Source of the DNA: JAVJSU01 sp040219275
GTDB taxonomy: Bacteria; Chloroflexota; Anaerolineae; Aggregatilineales; Phototrophicaceae
Assembly (NCBI GenBank): GCA_040219275.1
Contig: JAVJSU010000023.1
Location: 62,001-126,000, forward strand
Length of the DNA stretch: 64,000 nt
Direction: 5' to 3'
Below the pieces are notes generated by a model that was not told the DNA's origin, ran no database searches, and was given only the letters and a program-made list of their open reading frames with translations. Both the position numbers and the translations under genes were made by a program. Below, piece by piece: positions 42,659 to 50,882 of the stretch. Positions within the stretch are counted from its first letter, which is position 1. Each line of letters starts with the position of its first letter.

Positions 42659-43246
42659 ATGGCAGATAGACGAGGAAAAGACCCGCGCCGCGACGACGAA
42701 CGCGAAGAGTTAGATGAACGCGTCGTTGACATTAAGCGTGTCGCCAAAGTGATTAAAGGTGGTCGTCGCTTTGCCTTCCGCACTGTGGTCATCGTTGGTG
42801 ACAACAAAGGGCGCGTAGGTATTGGTGTAGGTAAAGCGCGTGGTGTGCCGGATAGTATCCGTAAGGGTGCTGATCGGGCGCGTCGTAATATGACGAAAGT
42901 CGCGCTTTCTGGTTCGACCATTCCGTATGAAGTCACGGCACGATATGGCGGCGCAAAGGTTCTCCTGAAGCCCGCTTCTCCCGGTACTGGCGTTATTGCT
43001 GGTGGTGGGGTGCGTGCGGTGCTAGAAGCAGTTGGCGTGCACGACATTCTGACGAAAAGCCAGGGTAGTGCCAATTTGCTCAACGTAACGATGGCAACCT
43101 TGAAGGCTCTTGAAATGCTTCGTAGCCCCGAAGATTTGGCGGCGATGCGTGGCAAGCCCATTGAGTATGTTCGTCCGTTCTGGGAACGTCGCCGTGAAAA
43201 GGCAGAGGTTCTCGTGAAGGAAACATCGGAGGCTGGTGATGAGTAA
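42659..43246 (+). CDS. rpsE: 30S ribosomal protein S5
   Basis: A 195-residue S5 at the mRNA entry side of the 30S subunit. Core segments are DIKRVAKVIKGGRRFAFRTVVIVGD, GRVGIGVGKARGVPDSIRKG, GTGVIAGGGVRAVLEAVGV and DILTKSQGSANLLNV. Compared with E. coli (167 residues) it carries a charged N-terminal extension (about 20 residues) and a charged C-terminal tail. Its 3' end overlaps the rpmD start by 8 nt. Confidence 0.98.
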   Translation: MADRRGKDPRRDDEREELDERVVDIKRVAKVIKGGRRFAFRTVVIVGDNKGRVGIGVGKARGVPDSIRKGADRARRNMTKVALSGSTIPYEVTARYGGAKVLLKPASPGTGVIAGGGVRAVLEAVGVHDILTKSQGSANLLNVTMATLKALEMLRSPEDLAAMRGKPIEYVRPFWERRREKAEVLVKETSEAGDE

Positions 43247-43433
43247 CGAAACCATGCTTCGCGTCACTCTGGTGAAAAGCCCGATTGGTTACAACAAAAA
43301 ACAGCGCGCAACCGCAGAAGCACTCGGTTTGCGTAAGCTGAATGCAAGTGTCACTCACAAAGAAACGCCTCAGATTCGTGGTATGATCTCCAAGATCACC
43401 CATCTGGTGAGCGTGGAACAGGTGGATGAATAA
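43239..43433 (+). CDS. rpmD: 50S ribosomal protein L30
   Basis: A 64-residue L30. LRVTLVKSPIGYNKKQRATAEALGLRKLNASV (read as blocks) and RGMISKITHLVSVEQ are diagnostic. ATG 43239 lies 6 nt after GGAGG and inside the end of rpsE; a GTG directly upstream and an ATG at 43254 are alternatives. The stop overlaps the rplO start by one base. Confidence 0.96.
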   Translation: MSNETMLRVTLVKSPIGYNKKQRATAEALGLRKLNASVTHKETPQIRGMISKITHLVSVEQVDE

Positions 43434-43966
43434 TGAAATTACATGACTTGAAACCCACACCGGGTTCAACAAAAAAGAAAACACGCGTTGGTCGTGGTAT
43501 CGCCGCCGGTAAGGGTAAAACCGCTGGTCGTGGTATCAAGGGGCAGGGTGCACGTTCTGGTGGGGGCAAAGGTCCTTACTTTGAAGGTGGTCAGCTTCCT
43601 CTTGTGCGCCGTCTTCCATTTAAGCGTGGTTTTACCAATATCTTCCGCATTGAGTATCAGGAAGTCAATGTGTCTGATCTCGAAGCCCGTTTTGATGCTG
43701 GCGCAGAGGTCACACCGGAAACACTTTCCGCGATTGGCTTGGTGCGTGATGGTGATAAGCCGGTTGTCGTGCTTGGCGGTGGTGAGCTTACCAAGAAATT
43801 GGATGTAAAAGCACATCGCTTTAGTAAGAGTGCGCTAGAAAAAATCGTTGGTGCAGGCGGTGCTAGTAACATCATCCCGCTGACGCTGACAGGTGCTCTG
43901 GCAACCGTGAAGAAATTGCGTAAGGAAGACATTGCAAAACTGGAAGCACAGTCTTCTGAAGAATAA
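43433..43966 (+). CDS. rplO: 50S ribosomal protein L15
   Basis: A 177-residue L15, a late-assembly hub. MKLHDLKPTPGSTKKKTRVGRG, GKGKTAGRGIKGQGARSGGG, the EGGQLPLVRRLPFKRGF block and the C-terminal VDVKAHRFSKSALEKI-like segment are canonical; a C-terminal extension of about 20 residues is present. It overlaps rpmD by one base. A 210-nt gap with a hairpin separates it from secY. Confidence 0.97.
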   Translation: MKLHDLKPTPGSTKKKTRVGRGIAAGKGKTAGRGIKGQGARSGGGKGPYFEGGQLPLVRRLPFKRGFTNIFRIEYQEVNVSDLEARFDAGAEVTPETLSAIGLVRDGDKPVVVLGGGELTKKLDVKAHRFSKSALEKIVGAGGASNIIPLTLTGALATVKKLRKEDIAKLEAQSSEE

Positions 43967-44049
43967 GCGTGGTTCGTCTTCTTATGATAAGCAAGATACA
44001 GACATCTAATCCAGCGATACAAGTTGTTGAAATTAGATTCAAACACATT

Positions 44050-44092
44050 GGGTCGGTGTAGGGCATGTTGTTGATCCTACGGTAGCCGACCC
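44050..44092 (+). other. Two-part hairpin upstream of secY
   Basis: GGGTCGG/CCGACCC (44050-44056 with 44086-44092) encloses a second stem GTAGG/CCTAC (44058-44062 with 44076-44080). No T-run follows. The 210-nt spacer is otherwise featureless, so this is a candidate regulatory or mRNA-processing structure for secY. Confidence 0.5.
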
Positions 44093-44176
44093 ATATGTCT
44101 GCTATCTCCAATAAATGATGATGCTTATCAAGAAAACAGATTACGTAAAAAGAGAAAGTTCAAAGGGAAATAAGCA

Positions 44177-45505
44177 ATGATTGATGCTTTACGTAACGCA
44201 TGGCGGCTGGCAGATGTACGCAATAAACTCCTGATTACAGGGTTAATTTTGGTGATCTACCAATTTGCCGCACACGTCCCTGTAGTGGGCGTAAATCGTG
44301 TCGCTCTCGAACAATTGTTGGATCCGGCAACAGCGGGTGGTAATTTCATTCAGACTCTGAACTTACTTTCCGGTGGTGCGGTTGCCAACTTTAGTATTCT
44401 GGCGAATGGTGTTTACCCTTACATTACCGCCTCTATTATTTTTCAATTGCTCGTGCCGATTATTCCAAGTTTGCAGGCAATTCAGCGTGAGCCGGGTGGT
44501 CAGGATAAGATCCAGCGTTATACATATTACGCAACAATCCCGATGGCGTTATTGCAAGCATTTGGTCAGATTCAGGTGTTTAACCAGTTACTTGGTAATA
44601 ATGTTGAGATCATTCCAGGTTTTGGCAGTGAACTCTTATTAACTGTGTCTGTTCTTGCAACGATGACGGCAGGAACGATGTTCGCGGTCTGGCTAGGTGA
44701 GCTTATCACCGAGCAGGGTATTGGTAACGGTATTTCATTGATTATCTTTGCGGGTATCGTGGCAGTTGCGCCACAAAATCTCGCAAACCTAGTTGGTAAT
44801 TCGTTGCGTCCCGTCGTTGATATTGTGCTGTTTATCGTGATTGTACTGGTGAGTTTGATCGCCGTGATTTACATTCAGGAAGGTGTACGGCGTATTCCTG
44901 TCCAATATGGTAAGCGCGTACGTGGACGTAAACAGTATGGTGGCGCAAGCACCCATATTCCGCTTCGTGTGAATCCTGTAGGCATGATCCCGCTCATCTT
45001 TGCAAATGCAATCATCGCATTCCCGGCAATTATCGTTAGCTTTTTTCCTGATGGTCAGGTCGGGCAGGATATTGTCAACACATTTGGTAATCAACAAGGG
45101 TTGCTTTACTGGGGCGTATTTTTTCTGCTGACTGTGTCATTCACATTCTTCTATGCTGAAGTCATGGTTGGTAATCAAAATCTTGCGGATAACTTACAAC
45201 GTAACGGTGGTTTTATTCCGGGTATTCGTCCGGGTAAGCGTACAGAAGAGTATATTCTGCGCGTAACACGCCGAATTACGTTCGTCGGCGCGTTATTCTT
45301 AGGCATAATCGCTGTCGTTCCGGGTATGATTGACTGGTTTAATGGCATTATCTTCCCCGGTGAGCAAATTGCCGGTGCGACGCTAAATGCCGCTGAAGTT
45401 ATCACGGGTTCCGGTCTTATCATCGTTGTCGGTGTTGTGATTGATACCTTGCGCCAATTGGAAGCACAGTTGGTGATGCGTAACTACGAAGGTTTCATGC
45501 GCTAA
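44177..45505 (+). CDS. secY: Preprotein translocase subunit SecY
   Basis: A 442-residue channel protein of the Sec translocon with ten hydrophobic helices. Diagnostic parts are LLSGGAVANFSILANGVYPYITASII (plug region and helix 2), QGIGNGISLIIFAGI, the cytosolic loop RRIPVQYGKRVRGRKQYGG and the C-terminal GRNEEY-type site TEEYILRVTRRITFVGA. Start ATG 44177 has AAAGGGAA upstream. It lies in its usual place between rplO and adk. Confidence 0.98.
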   Translation: MIDALRNAWRLADVRNKLLITGLILVIYQFAAHVPVVGVNRVALEQLLDPATAGGNFIQTLNLLSGGAVANFSILANGVYPYITASIIFQLLVPIIPSLQAIQREPGGQDKIQRYTYYATIPMALLQAFGQIQVFNQLLGNNVEIIPGFGSELLLTVSVLATMTAGTMFAVWLGELITEQGIGNGISLIIFAGIVAVAPQNLANLVGNSLRPVVDIVLFIVIVLVSLIAVIYIQEGVRRIPVQYGKRVRGRKQYGGASTHIPLRVNPVGMIPLIFANAIIAFPAIIVSFFPDGQVGQDIVNTFGNQQGLLYWGVFFLLTVSFTFFYAEVMVGNQNLADNLQRNGGFIPGIRPGKRTEEYILRVTRRITFVGALFLGIIAVVPGMIDWFNGIIFPGEQIAGATLNAAEVITGSGLIIVVGVVIDTLRQLEAQLVMRNYEGFMR

Positions 45506-45735
45506 AGCGTGTGTTTTGGCGGTTGAGGGGCAGAAATTAAAATTAACTTTCTGTCTCTCAGCCATCATCGGCAAAGTCATTCCAAATAATAAGTAGATCA
45601 AATGTGATGACATAGGTGGGTATTTAGCCGGTAATATCAGGTTTGCCGCGACGTATTCATGTCCTGTGTTAGTGAGATAGACATATCATTGATAAAATTA
45701 TTATTTTTGGGTGTTTTACGAGCGGGAGGCGTTTT

Positions 45736-46440
45736 ATGAGCCTATATTTAATCATTATGGGTGTTCAAGGTGCGGGCAAGGGGACGCAAGCCGCGTTCAT
45801 CTCCGAGGAATATAATATTCCGCACATCTCTACAGGCGATCTATTCCGTGCCATGAGAACACGGGAAGACGACCTGGCGAAACGTGTTCAAGAGATTATG
45901 AACTCCGGTCAATTGGTTTCTGATGAAGTGACCAATGAAGTTTTGCGTGACCGCTTAGAGCAACCGGATGCCGCAAATGGCGTTATCCTTGATGGATACC
46001 CGCGTAATATCGAACAGGCGAAATGGCTTGAAACGTATCTGGAAAGTCGGGGCGCAAAATTGAATTCGGTGCTCCTGCTGAATCTCGATCTGTATACCGC
46101 GTTCAAACGTGCATATGGACGGGTTCAATCTCAAGATAAGACACAGACGTATAATTTTTATTTCCACGATGACGTTGATTGCGATTTTGTTGTGGACCAA
46201 AATGGTACGTTTGCTCCCGGTGTGAAAGCAACGCTCAAGAGCACGGGGGAAGACCTGAGTCGCCGCGCTGATGATGAAGCGGGTTCGGTGATCAAGCGCA
46301 TTGATACGTATGTTGAGACGACCAAGCCGCTGGTTGATTATTACCGCGAACATGGTCTGCTTACCGAAATTGATGCCTTGCAATCCATTGATGCGGTGAA
46401 GGCTGAAATCACCGCGCATCTAAACAAGATTAACGGATAA
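45736..46440 (+). CDS. adk: Adenylate kinase
   Basis: A 234-residue kinase that equilibrates ATP, AMP and ADP. P-loop GVQGAGKGTQAAF, AMP-site STGDLFRAMR and LDGYPRNIEQA, and DDEAGSVIKRIDTYVETTKP with the conserved Arg are present. The lid domain (about residues 125-165) has the YGRVQS Arg but no Cys zinc ligands and differs from the long zinc lids. GGGAGGCG lies just upstream of the ATG. map follows after 6 nt. Confidence 0.94.
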   Translation: MSLYLIIMGVQGAGKGTQAAFISEEYNIPHISTGDLFRAMRTREDDLAKRVQEIMNSGQLVSDEVTNEVLRDRLEQPDAANGVILDGYPRNIEQAKWLETYLESRGAKLNSVLLLNLDLYTAFKRAYGRVQSQDKTQTYNFYFHDDVDCDFVVDQNGTFAPGVKATLKSTGEDLSRRADDEAGSVIKRIDTYVETTKPLVDYYREHGLLTEIDALQSIDAVKAEITAHLNKING

Positions 46441-46446
46441 ATCGGT

Positions 46447-47232
46447 ATGGCTATTGTTCTCAAAACACCGGAAGAAATCGAGATTATGCGGCAGGCGGGT
46501 TGTATCGTCGCCGTTGCTCATGAAGAGATGCGTAAGGCAGTTCGCCCCGGCATTTCTACATATGAGCTTGATAAAATCGCTGAAACGGTGATTAGAGATC
46601 ATAATGCAACACCTGCGTTTCTGAATTATCCAAAATCCGGTGCACCCAACTTTCCGGCGACGATCACCGCTTCGATAAATCACGAATTGGTGCATGGTAT
46701 TCCGAGTAAAGAACGCATTCTTGAGGATGGCGACATCATCAGCCTTGATGTGGGATGTCACTTTAACGGATTTGTAGGGGATGCCGCCCGTACATGGGCA
46801 GTGGGTGAAATTACGCCTCCGGTTCAACGGTTGCTCGATGTAACCGAAAACTCGCTGGAACTAGCGATTGAAGCATCCGTTGTTGGTAATCGGGTGAGCG
46901 ATGTGGCGTTAGCGGTACAACGTTATGTCGAAAAGCAGGGATATAGCCTTGCAAGAGAATATACCGGACACGGCGTAGGGCGCAAAATGCACGAAGAACC
47001 ACAGATCCCCAATTGGTGGCCGCGTGGTCGGAATGCGCGCAATGCGTCCAACCCACCCTTAAAGGTGGGGATGACCTACGCGATTGAACCGATGGTCATT
47101 ATGGGTCGTCAGGAAACTAAAGAACTTGGCGATAAATGGACGGTGGTGACGAAAGATGGATCACTTTGTGCTCACATCGAACACACCATCGCAATAACGG
47201 ATGGCGCGCCGATCATCCTCACAACCCTGTAA
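46447..47232 (+). CDS. map: Methionine aminopeptidase, type I
   Basis: A 261-residue metalloprotease that removes N-terminal Met. Metal ligands are visible as SLDVGCHFNGFVGDAARTW (two Asp), GHGVGRKMHEEPQIPNW (His), YAIEPMV (Glu) and AHIEHTIAIT (Glu). Length and pattern match the short bacterial type Ia class. It lies 6 nt after adk; the next gene is rpmJ, with infA absent from the gap. Confidence 0.97.
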   Translation: MAIVLKTPEEIEIMRQAGCIVAVAHEEMRKAVRPGISTYELDKIAETVIRDHNATPAFLNYPKSGAPNFPATITASINHELVHGIPSKERILEDGDIISLDVGCHFNGFVGDAARTWAVGEITPPVQRLLDVTENSLELAIEASVVGNRVSDVALAVQRYVEKQGYSLAREYTGHGVGRKMHEEPQIPNWWPRGRNARNASNPPLKVGMTYAIEPMVIMGRQETKELGDKWTVVTKDGSLCAHIEHTIAITDGAPIILTTL

Positions 47233-47257
47233 TAGGGGAGCGACAGGAAGATAGGCG

Positions 47258-47286
47258 TAGACATTTTTCTTGATTAATTGTATGAT
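47258..47286 (+). promoter_or_regulatory. Internal promoter before rpmJ
   Basis: TAGACA (47258-47263), a 17-nt spacer and TATGAT (47281-47286), 39 nt before the rpmJ start. It would drive rpmJ-rpsM-rpsK-rpoA-rplQ separately from the upstream cluster. Confidence 0.7.
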
Positions 47287-47325
47287 ATTGATTCTGTGTA
47301 AAGTCAAAAAAGTCGGGGACTTATC

Positions 47326-47439
47326 ATGAGAGTTTCAACATCTGTTAAGCGCCGTTGCCCAAAATGCCGCATTATCAAGCGTAATGGTCGGGTGATGGTG
47401 ATTTGTTCGAACCCCAAACATAAGCAGAAGCAGGGTTAA
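47326..47439 (+). CDS. rpmJ: 50S ribosomal protein L36
   Basis: A 37-residue L36 of the zinc-binding type, too short for most ORF cut-offs. It reads MRVSTSVKRRCPKCRIIKRN and ends HKQKQG; ligands are Cys11, Cys14, Cys27 and His32. GGGGAC lies upstream of the ATG. Position between map and rpsM is classical. Confidence 0.96.
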   Translation: MRVSTSVKRRCPKCRIIKRNGRVMVICSNPKHKQKQG

Positions 47440-47484
47440 GGTTCTACAACTGTAGAAATTAACCATCGAAGGAGTACGTTAGTT

Positions 47485-47871
47485 ATGGCACGTATTGAAG
47501 GTGTAGACTTACCGCGTAACAAGCGTGTAGTGATTGCGCTGACCTATATTTACGGCATTGGTAATACCACCAGCCAGGCGATTCTGGCTCAGACTGGTAT
47601 TGATCCGAGTATTCGCATTCAGGATTTAACTGAAGCACAGGTTCAATCTATTCGTGAGCAAGTTTCCGGATTGACAACCGAGGGTGATCTGCGCCGTCAG
47701 GTAAACCTCAACATTAAACGTCTTTCTGAAATTGGTAGTTATCGTGGTATGCGCCACCGTCGTAGTTTGCCGGTACACGGTCAACGTACACGCACGAACG
47801 CACGTACCAAGCGCGGTGTGAAAAAGACCGTGCCGGGTCGTGGTCGTCGTCGTGGTGCAGGCAAGAAATAG
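47485..47871 (+). CDS. rpsM: 30S ribosomal protein S13
   Basis: A 128-residue S13 of the 30S head, contacting the P-site tRNA. ARIEGVDLPRNKRVVIALTYIYGIG, GSYRGMRHRRSLPVHGQRTRTNARTKRG (read as blocks) and the basic C-terminus are diagnostic. GAAGGAGT is the ribosome site. rpsK follows after a 171-nt gap that contains a hairpin. Confidence 0.98.
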   Translation: MARIEGVDLPRNKRVVIALTYIYGIGNTTSQAILAQTGIDPSIRIQDLTEAQVQSIREQVSGLTTEGDLRRQVNLNIKRLSEIGSYRGMRHRRSLPVHGQRTRTNARTKRGVKKTVPGRGRRRGAGKK

Positions 47872-47979
47872 TCGTCAATTCATTGGTCGACTGTTGCCAA
47901 ATTTCCCTCAGGTGCGTGGTGATTGCCCTGACCTAGTGTTAGTTTCACCGTGCATCATCAAGAGGAATGCAATTCGTCG

Positions 47980-48005
47980 CGCCCTGGACAGGACTGGACA
48001 GGGCG
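47980..48005 (+). other. Hairpin in the rpsM-rpsK gap
   Basis: CGCCCTG/CAGGGCG (47980-47986 with 47999-48005) with a 12-nt loop containing a repeated GGACAGG/TGGACAGG word. There is no T-run. The position about 40 nt before rpsK suggests a regulatory hairpin. Confidence 0.45.
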
Positions 48006-48042
48006 TATCTTGACGTAGGAACTCTGAAGAGAAGGTACTTAC

Positions 48043-48441
48043 ATGGCACGAGGAAGAAGAGTTGGTCGTTCTGCGGCCAAGAAAATAATAAAGAATATCC
48101 CATACGGGCAGGCGCACATTTACGCCACGTTCAACAACACCATTGTTTCCATGACGGATCAATCGGGTAATGTTGTGTCGTGGGCGAGTGCGGGTACAGC
48201 CGGTTACAAGGGCAGTCGTAAAAGCACGCCCTATGCGGCGCGTATTGCGGCACAAACCGCCTCCGAAACTGCACAAACACACGGCATGAAAGAAGTTGAC
48301 GTGTTTGTTAAAGGACCGGGACCGGGACGCGAGGCCGCCATTCGCTCTATACAGTCGAGTGGCTTGAAGGTCCGCTCTATTTCCGATGTAACACCGATTC
48401 CTCACAACGGTGTTCGCCCGCCCAAGAAGCGCCGTGTTTAG
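48043..48441 (+). CDS. rpsK: 30S ribosomal protein S11
   Basis: A 132-residue S11 of the 30S platform. GQAHIYATFNNTIVSMTDQSGNVVSWASAGTAGYKGSRKSTPYAA (read as blocks) and DVFVKGPGPGREAAIRSIQSSGLKVRSISDVTPIPHNG are canonical. AAGAGAAGG lies upstream. rpsD, the usual next gene, is missing; rpoA follows after 39 nt. Confidence 0.98.
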   Translation: MARGRRVGRSAAKKIIKNIPYGQAHIYATFNNTIVSMTDQSGNVVSWASAGTAGYKGSRKSTPYAARIAAQTASETAQTHGMKEVDVFVKGPGPGREAAIRSIQSSGLKVRSISDVTPIPHNGVRPPKKRRV

Positions 48442-48480
48442 TGCGCGAATTAGCAAAAAGCAGACCAGGAGGTTAGCATC

Positions 48481-49473
48481 TTGGTAATGAATGGTATGGT
48501 CGTCCCACATAAAGTGGAAAAAGAGGCGGTCACACAAAATTATGGGCGTTTTGTAATTAGCCCCCTTGAGGGTGGCTACGGGATGACATTAGGGAACGCG
48601 CTCCGTCGTGTGCTATTGTCTTCTTTACCCGGTGCGGCAGTCACGAGTATTCGTGTTTCTGACGTACATCATGAATTCTCCGCCATCCCGCATGTGCGTG
48701 AGGATATGACCCAGCTTATTTTGCAGGTGAAGCAGTTACGTCTGAAGTTATTCGACGTAGAATCTGCCCGCTTGCGTCTTGAGCATCGTGGCGAAGGTAC
48801 GGTAACAGCGGCAGACATCCAATGCCCGCCGGAAGTACACATCATCAATAGTGATCTGTACCTGTTTACTGTCGATGCGCCGGATGCCCACCTTGAGATG
48901 GAATTTGAAGTTCGGTCAGGACGGGGCTATAGCCCGGCGGATGAACGTGGACGTTTACCGATTGGTGAACTGCCTGTTGATGCCATCTTTAGCCCGATTC
49001 GCCGTGTGAATTTTGAAGTTGAGCGTGCGCGTGTTGGTCAACGTACCAATTACGACAAGCTCATCCTTGAAATTTGGACAGATGGTACAATCCGTCCTGA
49101 AGAAGCCTTGAGCCAGGCGGGTGAAATCGTCATTCGTCATCTGACGGTTATCAGCGGTGTTGATCCTGAGCAATTCCAGGGTTTGACTCCTGAACCTGAT
49201 TATGTTGATCCAGCTGGTGACAAGAAAACTCGCGGTGGCAAAACCGATCTTTATGACAAGCTGATTGAAGAACTTGATCTCAGTGTGCGCGTCTTCAATT
49301 CGTTGAAGCGCACCGGCATCACCACCATTGGGGATGTACTAGATATGCTGGATCGTGGTCCTGATGCGATGCTTGCCATCCGTAACTTCGGTGAAAAATC
49401 ACTGGATGAACTGGCAGACAAGCTCCGTGAAAAGGGCTACTTGCAGGATGAAAAAGAAGAAGAAGCCGAATAA
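48481..49473 (+). CDS. rpoA: DNA-directed RNA polymerase subunit alpha
   Basis: A 330-residue alpha subunit. The N-terminal assembly domain shows GRFVISPLEGGYGMTLGNALRRVLLSSLPG and VREDMTQLILQVKQL, the linker KKTRGGK lies around residues 245-255, and the C-terminal DNA/activator domain has LDLSVRVFNSLKRTGI and NFGEKSLDELADKL. I chose TTG 48481, which is 8 nt after AGGAGG; ATG 48487 would be 14 nt away. A start at TTG for this highly expressed gene is unusual. Confidence 0.97.
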   Translation: MVMNGMVVPHKVEKEAVTQNYGRFVISPLEGGYGMTLGNALRRVLLSSLPGAAVTSIRVSDVHHEFSAIPHVREDMTQLILQVKQLRLKLFDVESARLRLEHRGEGTVTAADIQCPPEVHIINSDLYLFTVDAPDAHLEMEFEVRSGRGYSPADERGRLPIGELPVDAIFSPIRRVNFEVERARVGQRTNYDKLILEIWTDGTIRPEEALSQAGEIVIRHLTVISGVDPEQFQGLTPEPDYVDPAGDKKTRGGKTDLYDKLIEELDLSVRVFNSLKRTGITTIGDVLDMLDRGPDAMLAIRNFGEKSLDELADKLREKGYLQDEKEEEAE

Positions 49474-49559
49474 GTGTTTGTCTGTTCAATTCGATCAGAT
49501 ATAAGCATAGGCTGATTCAAAATGGGCATTGTGCCCGAAATATTGAATGGATTGTATAG

Positions 49560-49585
49560 GGGCGGCTGAAAAGACCGCCCTTATT
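49560..49585 (+). other. Hairpin before rplQ, possible attenuator
   Basis: GGGCGG/CCGCCC (49560-49565 with 49575-49580) with a 9-nt loop followed by TTATT. The tail is weak for full termination; it may attenuate between rpoA and rplQ. Confidence 0.45.
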
Positions 49586-49610
49586 ACCGATAGTGTGTGG
49601 AGGGCGCATC

Positions 49611-50015
49611 ATGCGACATCACGTAAAAGGTAAAAAACTCAGCCGTGATTCCGGACATCGTAAGGCTTTACGCTTAAACTTGGCCTTATCTTTGCTGGAA
49701 CATGGTCGTATTAAAACCACCGAGGCGAAGGCGAAATATGTGCGTGGTCACGTAGAACGCTTAATCACCGTTGCCAAGCGTGGTCTGGCAAAAGCAGACG
49801 CGATTGGCGATCAAGCGGCGGCAGTTCATGCCCGTCGTATTGCGGCAAGCCGTTTGAACAATGATCGTGTGGTTATTCAGAAACTGTTTGACGAACTTGC
49901 CCCGCGCTATGCAGAACGTCCGGGTGGATACACACGTATCTACAAACTCGGACCGCGCAAGGGCGACAACGCGCCAATGGTTTTGCTTGAACTGGTTGAT
50001 ACCACCGAAGAATAA
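49611..50015 (+). CDS. rplQ: 50S ribosomal protein L17
   Basis: A 134-residue L17 at the tunnel exit. MRHHVKGKKLSRDSGHRKAL, LALSLLEHGRIKTTEAKAKYV and the GGYTRIYKLGPRKGDNAPMVLLELVD end are canonical. The start is ATG 49611 after GGAGGGCG; an in-frame GTG at 49593 is less likely. truA follows after 8 nt. Confidence 0.97.
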   Translation: MRHHVKGKKLSRDSGHRKALRLNLALSLLEHGRIKTTEAKAKYVRGHVERLITVAKRGLAKADAIGDQAAAVHARRIAASRLNNDRVVIQKLFDELAPRYAERPGGYTRIYKLGPRKGDNAPMVLLELVDTTEE

Positions 50016-50023
50016 CGGTTATC

Positions 50024-50779
50024 ATGCGGTATCGTGCGACATTGGCTTATGATGGTACGGCATATCAAGGCTATCAACGTCAACTTGATGGTGTGCCGAC
50101 GATACAGGCGAGTGTTGAACGTGCGGTGAGCAAAGTCAGTCAGCAAGCGGTTCATGTGCTTGCGGCAGGACGCACCGATACAGGTGTTCATGCTGTAGGG
50201 CAGGTGATCGCGTTTGATGTCGACTGGGCACACGGTAATGAGACGCTTTTACGGGCGATCAACGCCAATTTGCCGGATGATATCGCATTACAAGATGTGC
50301 GTCAGCAGGAGGGGTTTCATCCTCGCTTTGATGCACTTGCCCGGCGCTATTGCTACACGGTGATGTGTTCGGCGCAACGCCAACCGTTATTGCATCGTCA
50401 GGTATGGCATATCAAGTATGATCTTGATGATGTGGCGCTGGGAGCAGTCTCGGCGTTGTTAATTGGTCAGCATGATTTTGCCACATTTGGTAATCCGCCA
50501 CAGGGCGATAATACCGTGCGTGAGGTTTTTGTCTCTGAATGGAAGATTGAGCCGACACCGTATGGGAAATTATACCGTTTTACCATAGAAGCAACTGCGT
50601 TTTTGCACCATATGGTGCGGCGCATTGTCGGGATGCAGATTGACGTTGCTGGCGGACGCTTCGATTTAGAGGAATTCGTCCAACGATTTGGCAGTGCAGA
50701 TTTGTCTTTAGCGACGACTCTGGCACCGCCGCAAGGATTAGTCCTTGAAAAAGTGCGCTATCCCGATGATGATAACTGA
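50024..50779 (+). CDS. truA: tRNA pseudouridine synthase A
   Basis: A 251-residue enzyme that makes pseudouridine at positions 38-40 of tRNA. Catalytic Asp52 lies in LAAGRTDTGVHA; LAYDGTAYQGYQRQ opens the protein, and FLHHMVRRIVGMQIDVAGG is the conserved C-terminal block. Standard length. It is translationally close to rplQ. Confidence 0.97.
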   Translation: MRYRATLAYDGTAYQGYQRQLDGVPTIQASVERAVSKVSQQAVHVLAAGRTDTGVHAVGQVIAFDVDWAHGNETLLRAINANLPDDIALQDVRQQEGFHPRFDALARRYCYTVMCSAQRQPLLHRQVWHIKYDLDDVALGAVSALLIGQHDFATFGNPPQGDNTVREVFVSEWKIEPTPYGKLYRFTIEATAFLHHMVRRIVGMQIDVAGGRFDLEEFVQRFGSADLSLATTLAPPQGLVLEKVRYPDDDN

Positions 50780-50882
50780 GTCAATTTTTGGCTTCGCAAA
50801 ATCGCAGGCATTACTGCGGACAAATCGTAGCCATTAAATTTAGTGAAGGCGGAGCAAATTTGCCCGCTGGAGGAAGGAATAT

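Noticed and set aside
42337..43161. 274-codon open frame antisense to rplR-rpsE
   Set aside because: Crosses two ribosomal genes and their gap on the opposite strand; low-complexity Ser/Arg/Pro composition.
45711..45743. Near-duplicate words GTGTTTTACGAGC and GCGTTTTATGAGC around the adk start
   Set aside because: Short and imperfect; likely chance, with no structural consequence seen.
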